From NCBI GenBank assembly GCA_937875645.1, contig CALLXO010000163.1, positions 1-5,485 of the forward strand: a stretch of 5,485 nt of DNA, read 5' to 3'. The notes under the pieces were generated by a model. That model did not search any database. It was given only the letters and a program-made list of their open reading frames with translations, and had not been told where the DNA came from. Of the stretch, positions 1-5,451 are shown one piece after another; positions within the stretch are counted from its first letter, which is position 1, and every line of letters starts with the position of its first letter. This DNA comes from an uncultured Clostridia bacterium (lineage in GTDB: Bacteria; Bacillota; Clostridia; Christensenellales; CAG-314). Position numbers and translations under genes: made by a program.

Positions 1-52
1 TAATATAACCGCAGTTTTTAAAGAGATCGGCAATACTTTGTAAGATTCTCAT
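1..52 (-). CDS. oadB: Sodium-translocating decarboxylase beta subunit, 5' end only (probable)
   Basis: Only the first 17 codons lie in the window, reading MRILQSIADLFKNCGYI, before the left edge cuts the gene. The ATG at 52-50 has a clear AAGGAG ribosome binding site six bases upstream and begins 12 bases after the stop of the biotin carrier gene. A short amphipathic N-terminus leading towards a first membrane segment fits the OadB/GcdB/MmdB family. In that family the polytopic beta subunit decarboxylates carboxybiotin and couples this to Na+ export. The assignment rests mostly on operon position, because alpha, gamma and biotin carrier genes directly precede it and the beta subunit is the missing partner. 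Seventeen residues cannot prove the family, but the start codon itself is well supported. Confidence 0.66.
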   Translation of the reverse strand, partial: MRILQSIADLFKNCGYI

Positions 53-58
53 CGACTT

Positions 59-64
59 CTCCTT
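59..64 (-). promoter_or_regulatory. Ribosome binding site of the truncated oadB-like gene
   Basis: AAGGAG on the minus strand lies directly after the TAA of the biotin carrier gene and six bases before the ATG at 52-50. It shows that a further gene starts here although only its first codons are visible. Confidence 0.8.
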
Positions 65-460
65 TTAGCTTAACACATAAAGGGGAGTGCCTTGCTCGAC
101 TTTACTGCCCTTGTTTACATAGACTGCCGTTATTTTGCCGTCTTTGCTTGCGTTTATCTCGTTTTCCATCTTCATTGCTTCTATAAGCAATATAACGTCG
201 CCTTTTTTAACGCTATCACCTACAGATACTTTAACATCCATAACTGTGCCGGGCAACGGACTAAGCACGGCAGAAGCGCTTGCTGTAGCGCTACTACTAC
301 TTACTGTACTCGTTTTTTGCGTTGTTGCTTCTACCATCGGCGAGGTAACAGCTGTTGGAATATTTTGTGCTATAGCTTCATATTCGTCAACTAAAATAGC
401 ATTGCCTTTTTCCACTTCGACTTCGTATATTCTGTCGTTTAGTTTAACCTTGTATTTCAT
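65..460 (-). CDS. Biotin carboxyl carrier protein of the decarboxylase complex
   Basis: This is a 131-residue stand-alone biotin carrier (GcdC/MmdC/transcarboxylase 1.3S type). The C-terminal domain, about residues 65-131, is a biotinyl/lipoyl fold. It contains the motif EAMKMEN at 94-100, with Lys97 as the biotinylated residue 34 residues from the C-terminus, the usual distance. PLPGTV near residues 68-73 is the conserved start of the domain. Residues 1-30 form a short charged N-terminal segment, and residues about 37-66 are a Ser/Thr/Ala-rich flexible linker. The expected role is to shuttle the carboxyl group between the alpha subunit active site and the membrane beta subunit. The ATG overlaps the end of the oadG-like gene by 17 bases and has GAGG six bases upstream, which suggests coupled translation. 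In many relatives this domain is fused to the alpha subunit; here it is separate. Biotinylation is inferred from the motif. Confidence 0.95.
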   Translation of the reverse strand: MKYKVKLNDRIYEVEVEKGNAILVDEYEAIAQNIPTAVTSPMVEATTQKTSTVSSSSATASASAVLSPLPGTVMDVKVSVGDSVKKGDVILLIEAMKMENEINASKDGKITAVYVNKGSKVEQGTPLYVLS

Positions 461-818
461 CTTTTTCCTCTCCCTCAGTAACTTGCTTTATACTCTTAAA
501 TCTTAAACGGTTAAGCGGCGTTTTTAATTCGTCCGCTACTATCGCCATAACCATTGCGGCATCCCGCGGTTTTACATTGTAAATACAGATTTCGCCGCTA
601 CTCCCTTTTGCTTTTGCTATTACCGGTTGAGCTACCGCTTGCTTTTTCTTACCTTTAAACAAAGATGACTTTTCCATCCCAAACAAAGCATAACGTAGCA
701 AGTAAATAACGCCGATAAGCAGTCCCAATACAATTAATATTATTACAAAGTTAAGCAGTGATACTAAAAGCACTTCGTCTATAGTAAAATCTTCCGCTGT
801 CAATAAAAGAAAATTCAT
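444..818 (-). CDS. oadG: OadG-family gamma subunit, small membrane anchor
   Basis: This 124-residue protein has one strongly hydrophobic membrane segment at about residues 18-41, then a basic stretch (KGKKK near 55-59) that should lie on the cytoplasmic side. A small C-terminal domain, about residues 73-113, contains DAAMVMAIVADELKTPLNRL, ending RFKSIKQV. That conserved tail is typical of the clostridial OadG-like subunits. In characterised sodium pumps, OadG holds the soluble carboxyltransferase against the membrane beta subunit. The gene begins five bases after the oadA stop and its end overlaps the biotin carrier gene by 17 bases. Its best ribosome binding site lies inside the last codons of oadA. 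The family is poorly conserved in sequence, so the call relies on the single-pass topology, the C-terminal motif and the operon position together. Confidence 0.85.
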   Translation of the reverse strand: MNFLLLTAEDFTIDEVLLVSLLNFVIILIVLGLLIGVIYLLRYALFGMEKSSLFKGKKKQAVAQPVIAKAKGSSGEICIYNVKPRDAAMVMAIVADELKTPLNRLRFKSIKQVTEGEEKDEIQG

Positions 819-823
819 ATAAA

Positions 824-2206
824 TTATTCTTCCTCCTCTTCAATTGTATAGGACACCCTATTTTCTTCCTTTGCTTTTCTGTCAGCAAAGAATTTTTCTG
901 CTACTTGAGGGAAGGCTATATAGCTTAAAACGTCCTCGTCATTTTTGGCTATGCCTTTAAGTTGTTTTTTTGCATTTTCAAATTCTGGCTTAAGTAAGTC
1001 GGCATAACGGCAGGTAATTGCCTCTTCGTCGCCTAATGCTTTTTTGCGTAATTCTGCATTTACTTCGCCTGGTGACTGTCCGTATTCCCCACGGAAATAT
1101 GCCTTTACTTCCTTGCCAATACTGTTATAACGGCCGTTAAGTACGTTTTGAGTTGCCTGCACACCCACCATTTGGCTCATAGGGGTAACAAGAGGCGGAT
1201 AACCCATATCTTTACGTACGTTGGGTACTTCCTCTAATACGTCATCCAATCTGTTAAGAGCATTTAACTGCTTTAGTTGACTGAACAAATTTGAAAGCAT
1301 TCCGCCGGGTACTTTATAGCTTAATGCATCAGTATCCGTTGCTAATGTGCGAGACATCAACATGCCGTTTGCTAAGTATTCGTCACGTATAGGTTTAAAG
1401 TGGTCGTTTACTTTTTTAGCAATATCTGTATTTAAGTCTACCTGATAACCTAACTGTGTCAGTGCGTGAGCAAGCGTTTCGGTAGCGGGTTGGCTGGTGC
1501 CGCCGCTAAAGCAGCTTGTCGCCGTATCAATAACGTCTGCGCCTGCTTCGATACCCTTTAAGTAAGTCATAAACGCTAAACCTGTTGTGCAATGTGTATG
1601 TAAAATAACAGGCAAACCGACTTTTTCCTTCAATGCTTTGGTTATGTCATATGCTTCCTGGGGACCCATAACACCTGCCATATCCTTAACACAAATTGTA
1701 GATGCGCCCATTTTTTTCATTTCCTGAGCTACATTAACAAATTTGTCTAAGGTATGTACAGGACTGGTGGTATAACTTATTGCGCCGCTTACTGTTGCTC
1801 CGCATTTAATAGCTTCTTCTACAGAAACTTTGATGTTGCGCGTGTCATTGAGTGCGTCAAAAATCCTTATAATGTCTATACCATTTTCGACACTCTTTTG
1901 CACAAACTTCCTGACCACATCATCAGGATAATGCTTGTAACCTAAGAGGTTTTGACCTCTAAGTAGCATTTGCAATTTGCTGTTGGGCATAAGTGCGCGA
2001 ATTTTACGAAGTCTCTCCCATGGATCCTCGTTTAAAAAACGCAAACAGCTGTCAAAGGTGGCTCCGCCCCAGCATTCCACAGAATAATAACCTGCCTTGT
2101 CCATAACGGGCAAGACAGATTCAAATTTGTGAAAGGGAAGTCTTGTGGCTATAAGGGATTGGTTAGCGTCCCTTAATACCGTTTCTGTAAAAGCAACTTT
2201 CTTCAT
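824..2206 (-). CDS. oadA: Oxaloacetate decarboxylase alpha subunit, carboxyltransferase without biotin domain
   Basis: This 460-residue protein belongs to the OadA / transcarboxylase 5S / pyruvate carboxylase carboxyltransferase family. It has an HMGL-like TIM barrel (about 1-290) followed by the conserved PYC/OADA domain (about 300-445). Visible signatures are ETVLRDANQS (8-17), ECWGGATFDSC (44-54), LLRGQNLLGY (81-90), VKDMAG (173-178) and HTHCTTG (203-209). By analogy with studied relatives, Asp13, His203 and His205 are the likely metal ligands and Lys174 the catalytic carbamylated lysine. It should transfer the carboxyl group of oxaloacetate, releasing pyruvate, to biotin on the separate carrier. 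Fused OadA proteins run to about 590-600 residues with a C-terminal biotin domain; this one stops after the second domain with a poly-Glu tail (456-460). The ATG has AAAAGGA ten bases upstream (2223-2217). The substrate is inferred: transcarboxylase 5S and archaeal PycB look similar, but the neighbouring oadG-type gene favours the sodium pump. Confidence 0.9.
   Translation of the reverse strand: MKKVAFTETVLRDANQSLIATRLPFHKFESVLPVMDKAGYYSVECWGGATFDSCLRFLNEDPWERLRKIRALMPNSKLQMLLRGQNLLGYKHYPDDVVRKFVQKSVENGIDIIRIFDALNDTRNIKVSVEEAIKCGATVSGAISYTTSPVHTLDKFVNVAQEMKKMGASTICVKDMAGVMGPQEAYDITKALKEKVGLPVILHTHCTTGLAFMTYLKGIEAGADVIDTATSCFSGGTSQPATETLAHALTQLGYQVDLNTDIAKKVNDHFKPIRDEYLANGMLMSRTLATDTDALSYKVPGGMLSNLFSQLKQLNALNRLDDVLEEVPNVRKDMGYPPLVTPMSQMVGVQATQNVLNGRYNSIGKEVKAYFRGEYGQSPGEVNAELRKKALGDEEAITCRYADLLKPEFENAKKQLKGIAKNDEDVLSYIAFPQVAEKFFADRKAKEENRVSYTIEEEEE
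832..837 (-). promoter_or_regulatory. Ribosome binding site for oadG embedded in the oadA tail
   Basis: AGGAGG on the minus strand is formed by the GAG-GAG-GAA codons of the C-terminal glutamate run of oadA. It lies 13 bases before the ATG at 818-816, somewhat longer than the usual 5-9 bases. No other purine-rich site lies closer. The placement suggests that ribosomes ending on oadA re-initiate on oadG. Confidence 0.6.
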
Positions 2207-2272
2207 AATAATTTTGTCCTTTTAAGTATAATCCTTGAATAGTATATGATAAATTTTTGTACTTTGTTTAGC

Positions 2273-2288
2273 GGTTTTTTGCAAAACC
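2273..2288 (-). other. Small GCAA-loop hairpin in the oadA leader
   Basis: Read on the minus strand, GGTTTT and AAAACC enclose GCAA, giving a perfect six-pair stem with a GNRA-type tetraloop shortly after the predicted transcription start. Four of the six pairs are A-U, so it is weak, and no T-run follows to make it a terminator. It may protect the 5' end of the mRNA or be chance. Confidence 0.3.
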
Positions 2289-2301
2289 CCAATCTCTACC
2301 G

Positions 2302-2334
2302 ACTATATTTTAACACTTATTTTGTCAATGTCAA
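2302..2334 (-). promoter_or_regulatory. Probable sigma-A-type promoter of the oad operon, with two abutting -35 boxes
   Basis: On the minus strand TTGACA occurs twice head to tail (2334-2329 and 2328-2323). The upstream copy is followed after 16 bases by TAAAAT (2312-2307), a good -10. The downstream copy is 15 bases from TATAGT (2307-2302), a better -10 sequence with a short spacer. Transcription would start near 2295-2300, giving a leader of about 95 bases before the oadA ATG. This is the best promoter-like match seen in the gap. The start site is a prediction from hexamer matches only. Confidence 0.62.
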
Positions 2335-2393
2335 ACTAAATTACGCCACTTTTTGTTTTAGATTAACCTACACCTGTCTATTATCTTTTTTTT

Positions 2394-2416
2394 GGTTTTT
2401 TAACATCAAAAAAACC
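2394..2416. repeat. Perfect 8-bp inverted repeat within clustered A/T tracts
   Basis: GGTTTTTT (2394-2401) and AAAAAACC (2409-2416) are exact inverted copies around a seven-base spacer. They are flanked on both sides by the direct repeat TATCTTTTTTT (2382-2392 and 2417-2427). The cluster ends about 50 bases upstream of the nearer -35 box of the oad promoter. It could be curved DNA, an UP-like element or a regulator site. On the minus strand A-runs rather than T-runs follow the stem, so it is not a terminator for the GNAT gene. Confidence 0.5.
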
Positions 2417-2427
2417 TATCTTTTTTT

Positions 2428-2589
2428 AGTTTTGCAGCATTTATCTAACTATCGTTATCTAATTTTAACACATTAAAAACGCTTTCTAAAATATTAAAAT
2501 GCCCTTAAGAAGATGGACAAATTTTTACTTTACAAAAGCGGTTGTTTTATACTTTATTTTATTTGAATTTACCTAAAAGTTTTGCAGCA
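2428..2589. repeat. 12-bp direct repeat AGTTTTGCAGCA, copies 150 bp apart
   Basis: The exact 12-mer lies at 2428-2439 and again at 2578-2589. A second word, ATTTTAACAC, also recurs at nearly the same offset (2307-2316 and 2462-2471, 155 bp apart). Together they hint at an old duplication of about 150 bp inside the gap, now mostly decayed. The sequence between the matched words does not align convincingly by eye. Confidence 0.35.
2441..2462. repeat. Direct repeat TTATCTAA, two copies 14 bp apart
   Basis: TTATCTAA occurs exactly at 2441-2448 and 2455-2462, separated by six bases. The spacing is not a full helical turn multiple. It could be a paired protein site, but chance is quite possible in such AT-rich DNA. 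Confidence 0.35.
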
Positions 2590-2648
2590 GTCGCACCAAT
2601 ATATCTACCTTATTGCTATACAATGGTTGCGGTCTTGTTTCTTAACAA

Positions 2649-3113
2649 CTACCCGCAGCACTTACAGCCTTCTTCGCTAATATATTTTACCAATTGAAAA
2701 TGAGTGCCAATACCTTCTATTTCAAAAGGCTCACCTATTATTTTAAACCCGTATTTAAGGTAAAAATCTACTGCATTTTGCCGTGCGTTTAGCCAAAGGC
2801 AAGTTACTTCATTGTTTAATGCGGTAAATTCCGCCATTTTAATAAGAGCGGTGCCAATTTGCTTGTTTTGCTGTTCTTTTTCCACCGCCATACCCCTGAG
2901 TCTATATTGAGGAATGCCTGTTAAGTCTGTGCGAGCGGTAACAAGCATAGTAACGCACCCTACTATTTTTTCCTTTTCGTCAAAATAGCCTAAATGAATA
3001 GTACCAATCTTGTCCTCTCCTTCAAAATCTGCACCTAGACCAGTGTCCTCCCGCAAAATATCACGTCGCAAATTAATAATTTGTTCCTTCTTTACTTGTT
3101 TTATAGTAATCAA
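2649..3113 (-). CDS. GNAT family N-acetyltransferase with cysteine-rich C-terminus
   Basis: This 154-residue single-domain protein resembles the Gcn5-related acetyltransferases of the ElaA/YjcF type. The core strand and loop are RLRGMAVEKEQQNKQIGTAL (71-90), and motif B is NARQNAVDFYLKYGF (109-123), ending in the usual YGF. The acetyl-CoA loop, normally Q/RxxGxG, reads QNKQIG here, with Gln85 in place of the first glycine. The protein ends GCKCCG, giving three closely spaced cysteines (150, 152, 153). The start is TTG at 3113-3111. An AAGAGG site lies six bases upstream, and no in-frame ATG exists until Met56, inside the fold. The gene follows tex by 52 bases, so the two may share a transcript. 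The substrate cannot be told from sequence: small molecules, antibiotics, peptides or protein N-termini are all used by this superfamily. Confidence 0.87.
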   Translation of the reverse strand: MITIKQVKKEQIINLRRDILREDTGLGADFEGEDKIGTIHLGYFDEKEKIVGCVTMLVTARTDLTGIPQYRLRGMAVEKEQQNKQIGTALIKMAEFTALNNEVTCLWLNARQNAVDFYLKYGFKIIGEPFEIEGIGTHFQLVKYISEEGCKCCG

Positions 3114-3119
3114 TTTTGA

Positions 3120-3125
3120 CCTCTT
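3120..3125 (-). promoter_or_regulatory. Ribosome binding site that supports a TTG start for the GNAT gene
   Basis: AAGAGG on the minus strand sits six bases before the TTG at 3113-3111. Together with the lack of a nearby in-frame ATG it decides the start. The codons after the TTG give MITIKQVKK, a normal GNAT first strand. Confidence 0.75.
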
Positions 3126-3165
3126 TTATTGATTGTGGGTTCGTTTAAAAAACACAAACAACAAT

Positions 3166-5451
3166 CTATTTTTTGTGGCTGAATCTTGAAGCAAGACGCT
3201 TTAATGCATCATCAAGATTATTTTCTTGCTTGTTTTTTGCTGTCCTATTTACATTAATACCTTTGCCGCCGCTTTGTTCCTTTTGTTTTTTACCGTAAGG
3301 CGATTGAGTGGTTTTCATAGTTAGACTTATTTTGTTTTTTTGAGTATCCACGCCTAATACTTTTACATGCACCCTGTCACCAACAGATAAAACTTGAGAG
3401 GGATGACTAATATATCCTTCTGCTATCTCGCTTATATGCACCAATCCGTCTTGATGAACGCCAATATCGACAAATACTCCAAAATCAATGACGTTACGTA
3501 CAACGCCGTCTAACTCCATGCCCTCTTTTAAGTCTTTTATGTCTAATAAATCACTCCTGAGTACTGGCACAGGAAGACTGTCACGCACATCTCTGCCCGG
3601 TTTAATAAGCTCGTCAATAATATCCGTTAATGTCATAACGCCAATACCAATACTGTCAGCAACTTTTTGAATTCCCTCACTCTCCACTAACTGGCGCAAA
3701 CTTTTTACATTGCCATTTTTTATGTCCTCTTTGGTCATATTAAAGTACTGCAACAGCTTGTTGACAGCATCGTAACTTTCGGGGTGAACGGCAGTATTAT
3801 CCAAAACGTTTTCCCCGTCGTTTATTCTTAAAAATCCTGCGCATTGCGTAAAAGTCTTTTCCCCTAACTTAGGTATTTTTAGCAATTGCTTTCGATCGGT
3901 AAAATGATTGTTTTTTCTGTACTCAACGATATTTTTTGCAATACCCGCATTTAATCCCGATACAAAGCTCAGCAAGCTGGGGCTTGCGGTATTTATATCC
4001 ACTCCCACGCTATTTACGCAATCCTCTACCACGCCATTTAAAACATCTGTCAATCTGCCTTGCGGCATATCGTGCTGATACTGACCTACTCCTATGCTTT
4101 TTACGTCTATTTTAATGAGTTCGGCAAGAGGGTCAAGGAGACGGCGTGCTATGCTTACTGCACTACGAATAGATACGTCATATTTCGGAAATTCCTCCGC
4201 TCCTAATTTGCTTGCCGAATAAACGCTTGCGCCCGCCTCGTTTACCACCGCATAACTTACCTTGCGGTCTAGAGTTTTGATTAAATTAGCTACAAAGATT
4301 TCCGACTCTTTGCTTGCCGTGCCGTTGCCAATGCTTATTACCTCAACATTGTGTTTTTTTATTAAGGCGGTAAGCACAGCGTTTGACTCCTCCGTTCTGT
4401 TTTGAGGAGGGGTAGGATAAATTACCGTTGTATCCAAAACGTTTCCCTTTTTGTCAATAACTGCTATTTTGCAACCGGTACGATAAGCGGGGTCAAGGGC
4501 AAGGATTATTTTATTTTTAAGGGGAGGTTGCATAAGAAGAGGTTTTAAATTGACCTTAAACATTTTTATTGCCTGCTCTTGCGCCATTTCCGTCAAACTA
4601 CTCCTTGCCTCACGGCTTAAAGAAGGGAAAATTAGCCTGTCATAAGCGTCTTTTAAGGTTTTTAACATCCATTCCTTTGTTGTACTCTCCTTTTTTACAA
4701 ACCTCGCTTGCAATTTTATTAAAGCTATTTCGCTATCCACTTGAATACCAACCTTTAAACAATCTTCTTTTTCGCCTCTGTTGATAGCCAATACTCTGTG
4801 GCTGGGTATTTTATTTATTTTTTCACGGTAATCAGCATACATGTCATATGTCTTTGCCTCTGGTTGCTCGGCATTAATCGTCGTTACTATTTCGCCATCA
4901 CTGGTCAAATATTCACGTAGTACCTTTCGCATTTCGGCATCATCACTGATAATTTCTGCTATTATGTCGCATGCGCCATTTATTGCTTCCTCTTCGTTGG
5001 CAACCCCCTTTTCTTCGTCAACATACTGCTTTGCCAACAAAGAAATATCTTCTTTTGTCTCTTGCTCAAAAATAACCTCGGCAAGCGGCTCTAAACCTCT
5101 CTCCTTAGCAACGGAGGCGCGCGTCTTCTTTTTTTGTTTGTATGGTCGATAAATATCTTCCACTTCGGTAAGTGTTTGCGCCTTAAAAAGCGCAATAGTA
5201 ATTTCGTCTGTCATTTTGCCCTGCGCCGTAATATTATCTGCCACTTCTGTTTTGCGTTTTAAAAGATTGCGTAAATATCCTAACCTATCGGCAAAACTCC
5301 TTAAAATTTGGTCATCGCAGTTACCATGCATTTCTTTGCGGTAACGCGCAATAAAAGGTATTGTATTTCCTTCGTCAATTAAACTGATGATGTTTTGAGC
5401 ATAAAGGGAATTTAAATCAAATTCTTCCGATAATTGTTTTGCTATATCCAT
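3166..5451 (-). CDS. tex: Tex family RNA-binding transcription accessory protein
   Basis: This complete 761-residue protein is close to the usual Tex length of roughly 715-785. An N-terminal helical region (about 1-300) includes IPFIARYRKE (31-40) and EDIYRPYK (98-105), both family hallmarks. A YqgF/RNase H-like domain follows (about 315-440), with LALDPAYRTGCK (317-328), SIGNGTASKESE (373-384) and NEAGASVYSAS (404-414). Next come paired helix-hairpin-helix motifs (about 481-545) and a C-terminal S1 RNA-binding domain (about 644-713) with DFGVFVDIGVHQDGLVHISE. The tail is basic and Gly/Lys/Gln-rich (about 714-761). Tex proteins bind nucleic acid and are linked to transcription and to toxin or stress gene expression; the exact activity is unsettled and the YqgF domain may be non-catalytic. 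The ATG has a strong AGGAGG seven bases upstream (5464-5459). Its promoter lies outside the window. Confidence 0.97.
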   Translation of the reverse strand: MDIAKQLSEEFDLNSLYAQNIISLIDEGNTIPFIARYRKEMHGNCDDQILRSFADRLGYLRNLLKRKTEVADNITAQGKMTDEITIALFKAQTLTEVEDIYRPYKQKKKTRASVAKERGLEPLAEVIFEQETKEDISLLAKQYVDEEKGVANEEEAINGACDIIAEIISDDAEMRKVLREYLTSDGEIVTTINAEQPEAKTYDMYADYREKINKIPSHRVLAINRGEKEDCLKVGIQVDSEIALIKLQARFVKKESTTKEWMLKTLKDAYDRLIFPSLSREARSSLTEMAQEQAIKMFKVNLKPLLMQPPLKNKIILALDPAYRTGCKIAVIDKKGNVLDTTVIYPTPPQNRTEESNAVLTALIKKHNVEVISIGNGTASKESEIFVANLIKTLDRKVSYAVVNEAGASVYSASKLGAEEFPKYDVSIRSAVSIARRLLDPLAELIKIDVKSIGVGQYQHDMPQGRLTDVLNGVVEDCVNSVGVDINTASPSLLSFVSGLNAGIAKNIVEYRKNNHFTDRKQLLKIPKLGEKTFTQCAGFLRINDGENVLDNTAVHPESYDAVNKLLQYFNMTKEDIKNGNVKSLRQLVESEGIQKVADSIGIGVMTLTDIIDELIKPGRDVRDSLPVPVLRSDLLDIKDLKEGMELDGVVRNVIDFGVFVDIGVHQDGLVHISEIAEGYISHPSQVLSVGDRVHVKVLGVDTQKNKISLTMKTTQSPYGKKQKEQSGGKGINVNRTAKNKQENNLDDALKRLASRFSHKK

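Larger units (their letters stand above)
2207..2648. other. AT-rich intergenic region of 442 bases between the GNAT gene and oadA
   Basis: No credible coding sequence was found on either strand. A 76-codon plus-strand reading frame at 2246-2476 lacks a ribosome binding site and reads as translated AT-rich DNA. The half nearest oadA holds the probable promoter and a leader of about 95 bases. The middle holds A/T tracts forming an inverted repeat, and short direct repeats are scattered through it. No hairpin followed by a T-run was found after the GNAT stop on its own strand, so where that transcript ends is unclear. I recognise no known riboswitch or small RNA here. Confidence 0.8.

Noticed and set aside
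135..506. 123-codon plus-strand reading frame opposite the biotin carrier and oadG genes
   Set aside because: It is antisense to two well-supported genes, and its Ser/Thr/Leu-rich product mirrors their codon use. No family features were seen.
824..2206. Alpha subunit read as a frameshifted OadA that lost its biotin domain
   Set aside because: The protein ends cleanly after the PYC/OADA domain, the next gene starts five bases later, and an intact separate biotin carrier is encoded in the same operon. The split is natural rather than damage.
2246..2476. 76-codon plus-strand open reading frame in the intergenic gap
   Set aside because: It has no ribosome binding site, its composition is the Phe/Tyr/Leu/Asn bias of translated AT-rich DNA, and it runs across the probable oad promoter on the opposite strand.
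2526..2556. Plus-strand promoter-like pair TTTACT with TATACT at 18 bases
   Set aside because: The -35 is poor, no plus-strand gene follows, and such matches are expected in AT-rich DNA.
2592..2631. Possible terminator hairpin after the GNAT stop (CGCACCA against TGGTTGCG, with an inner TTG/CAA pair)
   Set aside because: The stem has a bulge and a long interior, and no T-run follows it on the minus strand, so it does not meet the usual pattern of an intrinsic terminator.
3131..3166. GATTGT/ACAATC inverted repeat between tex and the GNAT gene
   Set aside because: The six-pair stem has a 24-base loop with little inner pairing and no following T-run on the minus strand. It is too weak to call a terminator.
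4841..5152. 103-codon plus-strand reading frame inside tex
   Set aside because: It is antisense to a complete Tex protein with intact domains throughout, so it is a shadow.
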